Positions 1 through 9,582 are shown, counted from the first letter of the stretch. The stretch: DNA of 64,000 bases from Sneathiellales bacterium (GCA_028277845.1 JANQFL010000007.1:47859-111858), one strand, 5' to 3'. Notes: generated by a model from the letters alone, not told the origin. Numbers and translations are program-made.

Positions 1-602
1 GTCTGTCCGTCATCTTCGAGGGCGAACAGGCATCGGGTGCCGAAACCCAAGCCTCCATCGTCCGCGCGTTCATGATGGGTTTGATCGGGGTCTTTCTGCT
101 GCTGGCCTATCAGTTCCGATCCTACATACTACCGCCGGTGATGATGATGATCATCCCCATGGCCCTGATCGGCGTAATCTGGGGCCATATGATCATGGGC
201 TTTGACATTTCCATGCCCAGCATGGTCGGTTTCGTTTCGTTGGCCGGCATCGTGGTCAACAACGCGATCCTCATGGTTCAGTTCGTCAATCTCGGACTGG
301 CACAGGGCATGGAGATCGAGGATGCCGCGCGGGCCGCGGCCCGCCGCCGGTTCCGGCCCATGTTCCTGACCTCGCTGACGACCATACTCGGGCTGTTGCC
401 CTTGCTCTCCGAAACCAGTCTGCAGGCGCAGGTGATGCAGCCGCTGGTCGTCAGTCTGGTGTTCGGCCTCCTGGCCACGACCCTTCTGGTACTGGCGCTG
501 GTGCCGGCATTGTTGTCGGTCCTGCACGATTTGCGGTTGGTCGATCGCCCGACCGCGGCGCCGGAAGAAGGACAACCCGTCGAACGGACCGTTCAGGCCT
601 GA
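1..602 (+). CDS. RND efflux transporter permease, C-terminal fragment
   Basis: This is the C-terminal part of an AcrB/HAE1-type inner-membrane RND permease; the gene starts outside the window and is read in frame from base 3. The visible part begins with a porter-domain end rich in Ser/Glu/Ala and continues into hydrophobic helices (GVFLLLAYQF, PMALIGVIWG, FVSLAGIVVNNAILMV, FLTSLTTILGLLPLL, LVVSLVFGLLATTLLVL). The motif GIVVNNAILMV in TM11 and the TSLTTILGLLPL stretch are typical RND features. The substrate cannot be told. Its stop overlaps by 10 bases the convergent HAD gene, so the two transcripts must run into each other. Confidence 0.9.
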   Translation, partial: LSVIFEGEQASGAETQASIVRAFMMGLIGVFLLLAYQFRSYILPPVMMMIIPMALIGVIWGHMIMGFDISMPSMVGFVSLAGIVVNNAILMVQFVNLGLAQGMEIEDAARAAARRRFRPMFLTSLTTILGLLPLLSETSLQAQVMQPLVVSLVFGLLATTLLVLALVPALLSVLHDLRLVDRPTAAPEEGQPVERTVQA

Positions 603-1246
603 AGCAAGGACGGCAATTCGGTCATATCCGTGAAGACCGATGCGCCGGCAGCCGCCAGCGCGTCCCCATCGGTGAATTCGCTGCCCGCATAACCGAAGAC
701 GGGGATGCCGGCGGCACGGGCCGCCTGCACACCCGGAACCGAATCCTCGACGACCACGCATCGGCCCGGTTCCGTGTTCATCCGGTTGGCGGCAAAGAGA
801 AACAGATCGGGATGCGGCTTGCCCCGTTCGACCTGGGACACACTGAATATGCGCCCGGCGAAATAGTCCAGCAACCCAGTCTTGCCCAAGGTGAAGTTCA
901 TCTTCTTGAACTGGCCCGAGGAGGCGACGCAATCGGGTATGTCGATGGCGGCAATGGCATCCTTGATACCCGGCACCGGTTGCAGCTCCCGCTCGAACCT
1001 TTTCAGCGTTTCGGCGCGCATGTCCTCGACAAAGTTTTCCGGCAGCGGCCGGCCCAGTTCCTCCTCGATCATCACCACGCAACTGTCCATGGAGCGGCCG
1101 ACATAGGTGGCGATGGTGCTTTCCAGGGTGTAGGACAGGCCGATGCGGTTGAGCGCATCACACATGACCTGGTTCGCCGGGCCTTCACTGTCGACGAGAA
1201 CCCCGTCGCAATCGAAAATGACAAGATCGGGACGGGATGACAGCAT
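593..1246 (-). CDS. HAD-superfamily phosphatase (beta-phosphoglucomutase / GPH-like)
   Basis: This is a haloacid-dehalogenase-fold hydrolase of about 217 residues, probably a soluble phosphatase or phosphomutase acting on a small sugar phosphate. Motif I is near the N-terminus (DLVIFDCDGVLVDSEG: nucleophile Asp and acid/base Asp), motif II is SSGQFKK, motif III is GKPHPDLFL and motif IV is CVVVEDSVPGVQAA. A small helical cap lies between motifs I and II. The frame is open for 16 codons further upstream, but the Met directly before SSRPDLVIF is the family-like start. The substrate is unknown. The 3' end overlaps the end of the RND gene on the other strand. Confidence 0.85.
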   Translation of the reverse strand: MLSSRPDLVIFDCDGVLVDSEGPANQVMCDALNRIGLSYTLESTIATYVGRSMDSCVVMIEEELGRPLPENFVEDMRAETLKRFERELQPVPGIKDAIAAIDIPDCVASSGQFKKMNFTLGKTGLLDYFAGRIFSVSQVERGKPHPDLFLFAANRMNTEPGRCVVVEDSVPGVQAARAAGIPVFGYAGSEFTDGDALAAAGASVFTDMTELPSLLQA

Positions 1247-1324
1247 GCGATGGGCGCTCCAGTAGTGGGCTTGGTTTGAACTGCGCCTTAACACATACGC
1301 GCCGGAGCCGCGCTCTTCAACCCG

Positions 1325-2302
1325 TCAGCGGAACAGTTGCACGCCCCGCATACCGTCGTAAAGATGGGCCACCTGTTCGCCGTAGCCGTTCCACTTCAGC
1401 GTCGGCACCCTCTCCCCGGTTCCCAATACCCGTTCGGTCGCCTGGCTCCAGCGAGGATGCGCCACTTCCGGATTGACGTTGGCCCAGAAGCCGTACTCGC
1501 TGCTCTGCAGCTTCCACCAGAACGTTTCCGGCGCTTCCTCGACAAATTCGAATTCGACGACGGATTTGACCGATTTGAAGCCGTATTTCCACGGCACCGC
1601 CAGGCGCAGCGGTGCCCCGTGCTGCTTGGGCAAGGTGTGGCCATAGATGCCGGTCACCATGAACGCCATCTCGTTGGTGGCTTCGGCAATCGTCAGGCCT
1701 TCCGTGTACGGCCAGGGATACCAGAATTGCTTTTGACCCGGTGCCATATCTTTATCGAGGAAGGTCCGCATGGCGACGAACTTGGCCGATCCCAGCGGCT
1801 TGGCGAGATCGACCAACGCCTTCATGGGGAAGCCGCTCCACGGGACCGCCATGGACCAGGCCTCGACGCAGCGGAAGCGGTAAAGCCGTTCCTCGAGCGG
1901 CATGCGTTTCAGCAGGTCGTCGATACCGATGGTGAACGGCTTCTCGACCAGGCCTTTGATCTCGATCGTCCAGGGCCGGATCTTCAAGGCCTGCGCGGCC
2001 TTGGAAATGGTTTTGTGTGAACCGAATTCGTAGAAGTTGTTGTACTTGGCGGCGATGTGTTCATCCGTCAGCGGCCGGTCCAGCGTGTATTTCTTGTTTT
2101 GTGCGACCGGATACAGATGCGCCGAAGGGTCTTCGGAGGCAAATGCGGTTCCGGCCGCCAATCCCGTGACGCCAAGCGGCAATCCGCCTGCAATCAATCC
2201 GCCTGCCATGCCTTTAAGCAGCGAACGGCGCTGATGGAAAACATGTTCCGGAGTGGCCGCCGATTCCGGCAGATACCAACTGGGTCGGCTTCTTGTCAAC
2301 AT
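1325..2302 (-). CDS. msrP: Protein-methionine-sulfoxide reductase catalytic subunit MsrP (YedY)
   Basis: This is a periplasmic molybdopterin enzyme that reduces oxidised methionines in envelope proteins. The N-terminus carries a twin-arginine signal (HQRRSLLKGMAGG followed by a hydrophobic stretch and AFA before ASEDP). The sulfite-oxidase-type fold shows YRFRCVEAWSM, whose Cys (about residue 145) is the expected Mo ligand, then VPWSGFP, and PWKYGFKSVKS near the C-terminus. The length of 325 residues is normal. An in-frame start lies 7 codons upstream; I chose the Met before LTRSRP. The usual partner msrQ (haem b membrane subunit) is not next to it: HAD lies downstream and a divergent lipoprotein upstream. 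Mo-cofactor genes are encoded later in the window. Confidence 0.93.
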   Translation of the reverse strand: MLTRSRPSWYLPESAATPEHVFHQRRSLLKGMAGGLIAGGLPLGVTGLAAGTAFASEDPSAHLYPVAQNKKYTLDRPLTDEHIAAKYNNFYEFGSHKTISKAAQALKIRPWTIEIKGLVEKPFTIGIDDLLKRMPLEERLYRFRCVEAWSMAVPWSGFPMKALVDLAKPLGSAKFVAMRTFLDKDMAPGQKQFWYPWPYTEGLTIAEATNEMAFMVTGIYGHTLPKQHGAPLRLAVPWKYGFKSVKSVVEFEFVEEAPETFWWKLQSSEYGFWANVNPEVAHPRWSQATERVLGTGERVPTLKWNGYGEQVAHLYDGMRGVQLFR

Positions 2303-2445
2303 GGGCGAACTCCCTGCCTGCACTGTTGCGGCAGAGTTAAACCCATGGGTATCGATGGCAAGTCAACTGTGCGTGAGAGACCGACCGGCCCTCATTGCCG
2401 GCATCCAGGATGCATGAACTTTGGAATTACTTTAAAGTGTAGATT

Positions 2446-2460
2446 GCGCTTGATAAGCGC
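2446..2460. other. Short perfect inverted repeat upstream of the lipoprotein gene
   Basis: GCGCTT and AAGCGC form a 6-bp hairpin around the loop GAT, in the 250-bp gap between the divergent msrP and lipoprotein genes. The surrounding sequence is AT-richer than the genes. It could be a regulator site or a leader hairpin; there is no T-tract, so it is not a terminator. Confidence 0.3.
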
Positions 2461-2553
2461 GGAAAAGATGATACAAGCTTTGGTTTAGTAACAACGGCGT
2501 ACAGTGAGTAATCTCTCGTACGTATCGAATGATTCTGAGGCTAGAGGTTGCTT

Positions 2554-3153
2554 ATGTACCCGAACGTAATACAACGTCTGCTTGTTTGTTCTGCCGCGCT
2601 GGCCCTGTCGGCCTGCGCCAGTATCGTCAGTGACAACGATACATCCACATACATAGAGACGGACCCGAAAGTCGCCACGTGCGACTTGGAAGGCAAGGAC
2701 TTCAAGCACAGCATGCAAACACCTGACAGGGTCATTCTCCCGGCGAACGCGGCCCCGATCTCCGTGACCTGTACGGCGGATGGATACAAACCGTCATCCG
2801 ATCAGTTGGATACCGAGCTCGACGGTTGGATCTTCGGCAACATTATTGTTGGCGGCGTCATCGGCGCGGCGGTCGATCTCGTACGCGGGGCAGGCTTCAA
2901 ATACCCGCCGTCGTTCCATGTGTTTCTCCAACCCGAGAAGTTCAAAACCGGCGCCGATCGCGATGCGTGGTTCGACCGCCGACGGAAATTCATCAACGAC
3001 AAATGGGACGACGTGGTTAAAAAGATCAAAGGTCAATGTGGCACGGGCACATGCGAAGACGAGCAAAACCGCGCCAACAAGAAACGTCAGGAAGAACTCG
3101 ACAAGCTCGAGAGCCTCAAGCAAACGGTTGTCGTCGAGATTCCGTCGGCCTGA
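2554..3153 (+). CDS. Putative outer-membrane lipoprotein of unknown function
   Basis: This is a 199-residue lipoprotein. It has a short charged N-terminus, a hydrophobic stretch and the lipobox LALSAC, so lipid attachment is expected at the Cys near residue 20. A sequence resembling a PEGA-type beta domain follows (DPKVATCDLEGKD, then VILPANAAPISVTCTADGY), next a glycine-rich hydrophobic hairpin (IFGNIIVGGVIGAAVDLV), and a charged C-terminal helix rich in Lys, Asp, Arg and Glu. A TTG start two codons upstream is possible, but the ATG at 2554 has AGAGG at suitable distance. The PEGA/glycine-zipper layout is common in envelope proteins, but I do not recognise a function. Confidence 0.75.
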   Translation: MYPNVIQRLLVCSAALALSACASIVSDNDTSTYIETDPKVATCDLEGKDFKHSMQTPDRVILPANAAPISVTCTADGYKPSSDQLDTELDGWIFGNIIVGGVIGAAVDLVRGAGFKYPPSFHVFLQPEKFKTGADRDAWFDRRRKFINDKWDDVVKKIKGQCGTGTCEDEQNRANKKRQEELDKLESLKQTVVVEIPSA

Positions 3154-3174
3154 GGCTGCTTCGGAACGACCGGG

Positions 3175-3669
3175 TCAATCCAGGGACGCCATACTTTGAT
3201 ACACACGGCGGAGCAGCGACTTCAACTGCTCCGTCTCCGCGTCCGACAGATCCGACAGCGCCGTCGATTCATAACGTTTGGCAATGGGAATGATGCGGTC
3301 GGTCACGTCAATGCCCGTCTGGGTCAGCGCCACTCTGACCGACCGGGCGTCGCTGGTCTCCCGCCGCCGCACCACAAGGCTTCTCTTTTCCAAGCCGTCC
3401 ACCACACGCGACAATGTCGAAACCTCGATCGTCGTGCGTTCGGAAATGTGGCGCATGCGTGACGGCCCGTCATCCCGAAGCACCGCCATCACCCGCCACA
3501 TGGGCAGTGTCAGTCCGTAGTCTCGTACCACCTCGGTAAAGGCGGCGGCGATCTTGGCGCCGGCCCGGTTCAACAAATACGGAACGTACTCTCCCAGTTC
3601 CAGGCCACCGGTACTTTCGTGGCGTTCCCCGATGGTGTCGCCGGGCGCGGTCGCGTCGCTGTCGGACAT
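3175..3669 (-). CDS. MarR-family transcriptional regulator
   Basis: This 164-residue regulator has the MarR winged helix-turn-helix: LTLPMWRVMAVLRDDGPSRMRHISERTTIEVSTLSRVVDGLEKR followed by the wing RRRETSDARSVRVALT (described by position, about residues 50 to 120). It is the second gene of a two-gene minus-strand operon with the LLM oxidoreductase, starting 9 bases after that gene's stop. MarR proteins usually repress their own operon and respond to small aromatic ligands. The perfect palindrome at the operon promoter (4793-4804) is the likely operator. Confidence 0.9.
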   Translation of the reverse strand: MSDSDATAPGDTIGERHESTGGLELGEYVPYLLNRAGAKIAAAFTEVVRDYGLTLPMWRVMAVLRDDGPSRMRHISERTTIEVSTLSRVVDGLEKRSLVVRRRETSDARSVRVALTQTGIDVTDRIIPIAKRYESTALSDLSDAETEQLKSLLRRVYQSMASLD

Positions 3670-3678
3670 TGGCGATCC

Positions 3679-4761
3679 CTACTGCGCCGCGACCAACGAC
3701 TGGTGGGCGCCATCGAACGCCGGGGCGATGTCTTCCATGAAACGCTGCATTTGTTCCTTGACCATGGTGTCGGGTTTGAGACCGTAGTTGAAATAGAGAA
3801 TGACTTCGGAAATTCCGGCCGCCTCGACCTCCTTGAGGTCGTCGATGATCTTCTGCGTGCTGCCGACAAGAACGGATTTCGACGTCAGGTCTTCCGGTTT
3901 CATGTTCCGCAGTATGTCGACGATCTCGAGAAAGTACTTGTAGGTCGGCGGCACCGTCTTGGCGTTTGCCGGAAACGCGGCGATCAGCGCGTCGTGGAAA
4001 TAGCGTACGAGGGACTGCCTGCCATAGGCCTCCTCGCCGGGCGTGTCGGCGATATGGATGAAGTAGGAGCACATGGCCCGGCGGGCCGGCCGCTGATGTT
4101 TGGTTTCGCATTCCTCGCGGTAAACCCGAACAGCGTCGGCCAGGGAACCGTAGACCATGGCGGCGGCGAAGGGTGCATAGATGATGTTCCAGTCCTTGGC
4201 CGCGGCAAGCTCCATGCTGGGGCGGGAGAAGCAGGCGACATACGGCCGCAGCGGATTCTGCATCGGCTTCGGCCGGACCTCGATGTCCTCGAACTGATAG
4301 AACTGGCCCTTGTGGGACCACTTGCCTTCCTCGGTCCAGGCCCGCCAGAGAATGTCCATGCCTTCGGCAAACATTTCGGCCGATTTGTCGAACGGCACCT
4401 GAAACGGCCCGTATTCCAGCTTGTCGTATCCGCGGCCGGCCGAAAAATCGACCCGGCCGCCCGACAGAAGGTCGAGCGTCGCCCATTCCTCCGCCACGTC
4501 GAGTGGATGATGCACGGGCAGCAGCACGACACCGGGCGCCAAACGAATGCGGCTGGTCGCACCGGCCAACTTGGCCAGTATGATATGCGGGCAGGCGTTG
4601 ACTCCGAGCAGATTGAAGTGGTGTTCGCCGATCCAAGCCGAATGCAATCCCACTTTTTCGGCCCATAATGCCTGTTCGTAGATTTCCTGGACGAACTTTT
4701 CCGGTGTCCGGGGATTGTCGGGGTAGCGGTTGTCACTGAGCGTGAAATAACCGAATTCCAT
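3679..4761 (-). CDS. LLM-class flavin-dependent (luciferase-like) oxidoreductase
   Basis: This is a bacterial-luciferase-fold monooxygenase or dehydrogenase of 360 residues, probably F420- or FMN-dependent. Diagnostic stretches are the N-terminal EFGYFTLSDNRYP, WIGEHHFNLLG (EHHF is the classic alkanal-monooxygenase-like motif), LAPGVVLLPVHHPLDVAEEWATLD, GRVDFSAGRGYD, and the C-terminal VLVGSTQKIIDDL. The start has a strong AAGGAGG ribosome site and lies 20-25 bases after a good promoter. It is co-transcribed with the MarR gene. With the aromatic-ring-cleavage-type hydratase upstream it suggests oxidation of an aromatic or ketone compound, but the substrate is not evident. Confidence 0.9.
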   Translation of the reverse strand: MEFGYFTLSDNRYPDNPRTPEKFVQEIYEQALWAEKVGLHSAWIGEHHFNLLGVNACPHIILAKLAGATSRIRLAPGVVLLPVHHPLDVAEEWATLDLLSGGRVDFSAGRGYDKLEYGPFQVPFDKSAEMFAEGMDILWRAWTEEGKWSHKGQFYQFEDIEVRPKPMQNPLRPYVACFSRPSMELAAAKDWNIIYAPFAAAMVYGSLADAVRVYREECETKHQRPARRAMCSYFIHIADTPGEEAYGRQSLVRYFHDALIAAFPANAKTVPPTYKYFLEIVDILRNMKPEDLTSKSVLVGSTQKIIDDLKEVEAAGISEVILYFNYGLKPDTMVKEQMQRFMEDIAPAFDGAHQSLVAAQ

Positions 4762-4788
4762 GCCTGCCTCCTTGTTGTTGTGAAGGCA

Positions 4789-4822
4789 ATATTATTTGCA
4801 AATACAATAATTGCAAATACAA
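4789..4822 (-). promoter_or_regulatory. Promoter and MarR-type operator of the LLM-marR operon
   Basis: On the minus strand, -35 TTGCAA (4811-4816) and -10 TAATAT (4789-4794) are separated by 16 bases. The perfect 12-bp palindrome TATTTGCAAATA (4793-4804) overlaps the spacer and -10, and TTGCAAATACAA is directly repeated at 4796-4807 and 4811-4822 (15-bp period). This is the arrangement expected for repression by the MarR protein encoded in the operon; the link to that protein is inference. Confidence 0.6.
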
Positions 4823-4830
4823 ATAAATCC

Positions 4831-5628
4831 TTACTCCGGCACGAATGTAATGTCGACGTTACCCAAGGACCCAAATTGCGCCGACACATGATCACCCGGT
4901 TCGGCCATGTAGACGTCGATGCACGTGCCGGTCGAGACGAAGTCACCCGCGCGCAATGTCTTGCCGCGCGATGCCAGATGATTGGCCAGCCAGGTCAATG
5001 CATTCAGCGGATGACCCAACACGTTCGCGGCGGTACCGACTCTGACGCGCTCCTGATCGACAAACAGTTCGACATCGATATCCGCGAGATCGTGAGTCCG
5101 CCAGCTCTCGACGGGCACGCCATGGACCCAGTGTCCGTGCGACCCGTTGTCGGCGATGTTCGCCGCCGCGCCGGCGGTTGTCCAATTGGTGTAGCGGCTA
5201 TCCACCACTTCGATCGAAGGCAACACCGCGCCGACGCTCGCCGCGACTTGTTCGCGCTCGTACGGAACCGAAACGTGCGGCAGGTCCTCGGCCATGCGGA
5301 AGGCGTATTCGGCCTCGATACATCGAAAGAAGAACGACGAAGTCGGCAACCGTGCGGGACTGGCATGGCATGTCGCGTCCAACAGGCAACCGGCGAACGG
5401 TTCGGATATTCCCAGCAGGGCCTGCGCCGTCCGATTGGTGCAACCGATTTTGTAACCGACCGTGGTCGAACCCAACCACCCGGTCAATGCCGAAACGTGC
5501 CGGTCCTGAACCATGTAGCCTTGTTCAAGGGACAAAAAGACATCCGCCGGCGGCGCGGCCACCGGCGAATGCATTTTGCGGGCTTCGACCAGCGCCGCCA
5601 AGGCCCGGTCGAGGTCCGTATCGTGCAC
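4831..5628 (-). CDS. 2-keto-4-pentenoate hydratase / fumarylacetoacetase-fold protein (MhpD-like)
   Basis: This 265-residue protein belongs to the MhpD/XylJ/HpaH hydratase family of aromatic meta-cleavage pathways, which add water to 2-hydroxypenta-2,4-dienoate. Typical stretches are VGYKIGCTNRTAQALLGISEPFAG, CIEAEYAFRMAEDLP (acidic metal-binding Glu residues), and LRAGDFVSTGTCIDVYMAEPGD near the end. The start is GTG, only 2 bases after the EF-G-like stop, with no separate ribosome site visible, so translation is probably coupled. Its position before LLM/MarR suggests catabolism of an aromatic compound, but no ring-cleavage dioxygenase is nearby. Confidence 0.87.
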   Translation of the reverse strand: MHDTDLDRALAALVEARKMHSPVAAPPADVFLSLEQGYMVQDRHVSALTGWLGSTTVGYKIGCTNRTAQALLGISEPFAGCLLDATCHASPARLPTSSFFFRCIEAEYAFRMAEDLPHVSVPYEREQVAASVGAVLPSIEVVDSRYTNWTTAGAAANIADNGSHGHWVHGVPVESWRTHDLADIDVELFVDQERVRVGTAANVLGHPLNALTWLANHLASRGKTLRAGDFVSTGTCIDVYMAEPGDHVSAQFGSLGNVDITFVPE

Positions 5629-5630
5629 GG

Positions 5631-7652
5631 CTATTCGGCCGCTGCCGCCTGCAGAACCTGATCGGCCAGACGGCCCGTCAATTCCTGCAAGTGGTCGTAT
5701 TCGAACTCGTAGCTGCCGACGCCATGGGTGATCGATCTGAGTTCGACGACCAGGTCATGGATTTCCGATTGCGGCATATGTGCCGAAACCGTATCCCAAC
5801 CGAGCCAACCGTCGCGGGCCTCGAAGCCGAGAATTTGACCGCGCCGCCCCGAGATCAGATTGTTGATCTTGGATGTGAACTCGGATGGGATGTGGATGTT
5901 GACCGAATAAATCGGTTCCAGCAACACGGGACCGCAGTTCGGCATGCCTTCCGACATGGCGATGCGCCCCGCCGTCTTGAACGCCTGCTCCGAACTGTCC
6001 ACGGAATGGTATTGGCCATCGGTCAGCGTGACCGAGACATCCACCACGGGGAATCCCAAGGGACCTTTGTGGAGAAACTCCTTCACGCCCGCTTCCACCG
6101 CCGGGATGTACTGGCGCGGGATGGCGCCGCCGACGATCTTGTCGTGAAACTGGAAACCCGAACCGCGCGGCAGTGGCGCGATATCGATATGCACGTCGCC
6201 GAACTGGCCGTGCCCGCCGGACTGGCGCTTGAAGCGGCCATGTTGGGACGTCGATTTCTTGATGGCTTCCTTGTACGGCACCTGCGGTTTTACGGCATTG
6301 ACCGAAATGCCGTATTTGTTCTGCAGCCGGTCGAAGGCGACCTTGAGGTGAATGTCCCCCTGACCCCACAGGATCAATTCCTGGGTATCCTGGTTGTGAT
6401 CGATGGTCAGGGACGGGTCTTCGTACTGCAGTTTCGACAATGCGCCCGACAGCTTGACTTCGTCGTTGCGGTTGGCCGCCGTGATTGTCAGCGAAAATAC
6501 CGGAGGAATGGCCTGTGCGCGGCCGAGGGATTCGCCGCCCTTGCCCTCCACCAACGTATCCCCGGTCTTGGCCTCTTCCAGGCGGCCCAGTCCGACGATC
6601 TGACCGGCCGACGCTTCGGTCAGTTTTTCGGTCTGCTGGCCGAGCATCCTGAATACCCCGGACACGCGCTCGCCGTTCAGGGTCATACCGTCCTTGATGG
6701 TGCCGCGCCAGACCCGGGCCAGGGAGATTTTGCCGCCGCGCGGCGTGATGTATGTCTTGAGAATCTGTGCCGTCGGCTCGCCGGCGGCCTCGATACCGAC
6801 CCGTTCGGCGGCCCGTTCCGCTGACGGCGATTCCCAGCGCAGTGCCTTCAGTAGCCGCCGTACGCCGTGGTCGCTGTCCGCCGACCCCATCAGCACCGGG
6901 ACGATCAGATCGTCCTGCAGTTCCTTACCGAGATCCTCGAAGATCTCGTCTTTCTCGGGCTCGACATCCTCGAGCAGTTCCTCCATCAGCTTGTCGTCGA
7001 AGTCGGCCAGTTTTTCCAGCATCTCATAGCGGGCCTCGGCCTTCCGGTCTTCCAGGTCATCGGGCAGGTCGATGATTTCCGACGGAGCGCCGTCCTTGTA
7101 GACAAAGGCGCGCTCGGAAGCGAGGTCGACATAGCCGGTGATCTCCTCGCCATCGCGGATGGGGATCTGGCGCAGGACCAGGGGTTTGCTCGATACGCTT
7201 TGCAGGACGTCAAGCAGTTCGCGCATGCTGCCGGTCGCCTTGTCGATCTTGTTGACGAACAACAGATGCGGGATGTCCTCTTCGTCGAGAAACTTCAGCA
7301 GCGGCGCCAGCGGCAGCACCTTGCTGGTATCCGGTTCGCAGACGACCACGGCGGCGTCCACGCCGATCAGCGCATTGTAGGCTTCCTGCAGGAATTCGAT
7401 GGAACCGGGGCAATCGATAAAGGTGAATTCGTCACCCATGTGATCCGTTGTCGCGACATTGACTTCGACGCTCATGGAACGGGCGCGTGCTTCGGCGGAA
7501 CTGTCACCGACAGAGTTTCCTTCGGTAACCGAACCCTTGCGCCCGACGCGTCCCGTGACAGACAGGATGCTTTCGAGAAGCGTCGTCTTGCCGCACAAAT
7601 AGGGTCCGACAAGCGCAATGTTACGTGGTCCGGAGGGCTTGGTTTGGGTCAT
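5631..7652 (-). CDS. Elongation factor G-like translational GTPase (EF-G paralogue) lacking the switch II histidine
   Basis: This 673-residue protein has all five EF-G domains but is shorter and more divergent than canonical EF-G (about 690-700). The P-loop is GPYLCGKTT (residues 16-24). The G3 motif reads DCPGS (80-84) where canonical translational GTPases have DTPGH, so the catalytic histidine is replaced by serine. G4 is NKID (133-136). Domain II, III and IV stretches (TYITPRGGKISLARVWRGT, GQGDIHLKVAFDRL, GGHGQFGDVHIDIAP) are clear. The ATG is preceded by AGAGGG. It resembles the EF-G-like group widespread in Alphaproteobacteria; its role is unsettled. It heads a unit with the downstream hydratase. 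Confidence 0.88.
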   Translation of the reverse strand: MTQTKPSGPRNIALVGPYLCGKTTLLESILSVTGRVGRKGSVTEGNSVGDSSAEARARSMSVEVNVATTDHMGDEFTFIDCPGSIEFLQEAYNALIGVDAAVVVCEPDTSKVLPLAPLLKFLDEEDIPHLLFVNKIDKATGSMRELLDVLQSVSSKPLVLRQIPIRDGEEITGYVDLASERAFVYKDGAPSEIIDLPDDLEDRKAEARYEMLEKLADFDDKLMEELLEDVEPEKDEIFEDLGKELQDDLIVPVLMGSADSDHGVRRLLKALRWESPSAERAAERVGIEAAGEPTAQILKTYITPRGGKISLARVWRGTIKDGMTLNGERVSGVFRMLGQQTEKLTEASAGQIVGLGRLEEAKTGDTLVEGKGGESLGRAQAIPPVFSLTITAANRNDEVKLSGALSKLQYEDPSLTIDHNQDTQELILWGQGDIHLKVAFDRLQNKYGISVNAVKPQVPYKEAIKKSTSQHGRFKRQSGGHGQFGDVHIDIAPLPRGSGFQFHDKIVGGAIPRQYIPAVEAGVKEFLHKGPLGFPVVDVSVTLTDGQYHSVDSSEQAFKTAGRIAMSEGMPNCGPVLLEPIYSVNIHIPSEFTSKINNLISGRRGQILGFEARDGWLGWDTVSAHMPQSEIHDLVVELRSITHGVGSYEFEYDHLQELTGRLADQVLQAAAAE

Positions 7653-8143
7653 GCTATCCCTCTAGTGGTTTGAGTCTCCCTGTACGAGCGGATATCCGGC
7701 ATGCGGACCTGTCGCCTGTTGCGGCGATATGTACTGGGAATTGCGAGGTGCAGACCGGAACATCGAAAATCACTCGACAGATATGTTTTCAAGGGCTGGC
7801 CCACCATGCAAGCAGATTCGCAACCAAACAACGCGACACGTTGCCGCCAACGGCCTGGAACCGTTCGAAAAGCACCGAAACGATCGGCAACAAATCGAAT
7901 TATGCCAATGATTTTATAGGTTTGAACAAAGTTGGAGTGGCCGGCCGAGAATTTGCACCACACGCAAAGGTTAATCCCTTAACGGATCGGCCGGATTTCG
8001 CGATCCGTCCCGGTCCGACCCGATTGCCGGCCGCGCACCTGGGGCGGTCTTGAAGGGCGGCATGGATCTGCCGCGGCGGCATCCCAACCCACACCAGGAA
8101 CCGGTCCGAAAGCCCCCGGTTCGATTTCCGCCACTGGAGAGAC
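7653..8143. other. 491-bp intergenic region between aspC-like gene and EF-G-like gene
   Basis: I see no convincing gene here; the short open frames on both strands have no family signature. A weak minus-strand promoter for the EF-G-like gene may lie at 7899-7926 (TTCAAA, 16 bases, CATAAT), which would leave a long leader. A 7-bp inverted repeat GAACCGG/CCGGTTC (8098-8122, 11-nt loop) lies just after the aminotransferase stop, but has no T-tract. Confidence 0.4.
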
Positions 8144-9469
<1,326 letters not shown>

Positions 9470-9509
9470 TTAAGAATTCGTTCAGCAAATCCCTCTATTT
9501 TTTACAGAT

Positions 9510-9552
9510 AATAAAACCGAAACGGAGGGCTCCGGTTTCGAACGGTTTTATT
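9510..9552 (+). promoter_or_regulatory. Long stem-loop in the leader of the chemoreceptor gene
   Basis: AATAAAACCG (9510-9519) pairs perfectly with CGGTTTTATT (9543-9552). Inside it AAAC/GTTT and GGAG/CTCC continue the stem with one bulge and a GG turn. It ends 30 bases before the ATG at 9583 and has no T-tract after it, so it looks like a leader structure or a protein-binding palindrome rather than a terminator. Confidence 0.45.
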
Positions 9553-9582
9553 GGGGGATTGCAGCAACAAGAAGATAAGATC

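Noticed and set aside
5178..6824. 548-codon plus-strand open frame opposite the EF-G-like gene
   Set aside because: The minus-strand EF-G-like protein explains the conservation; the plus frame is low-complexity Arg/Gln/Asp/Val-rich sequence.
8098..8136. tRNA-like GGTTCGATTTCCGCCA on the plus strand
   Set aside because: It resembles the T-arm and 3' end of a tRNA, but the T-stem does not pair and no anticodon arm or acceptor stem can be built upstream.
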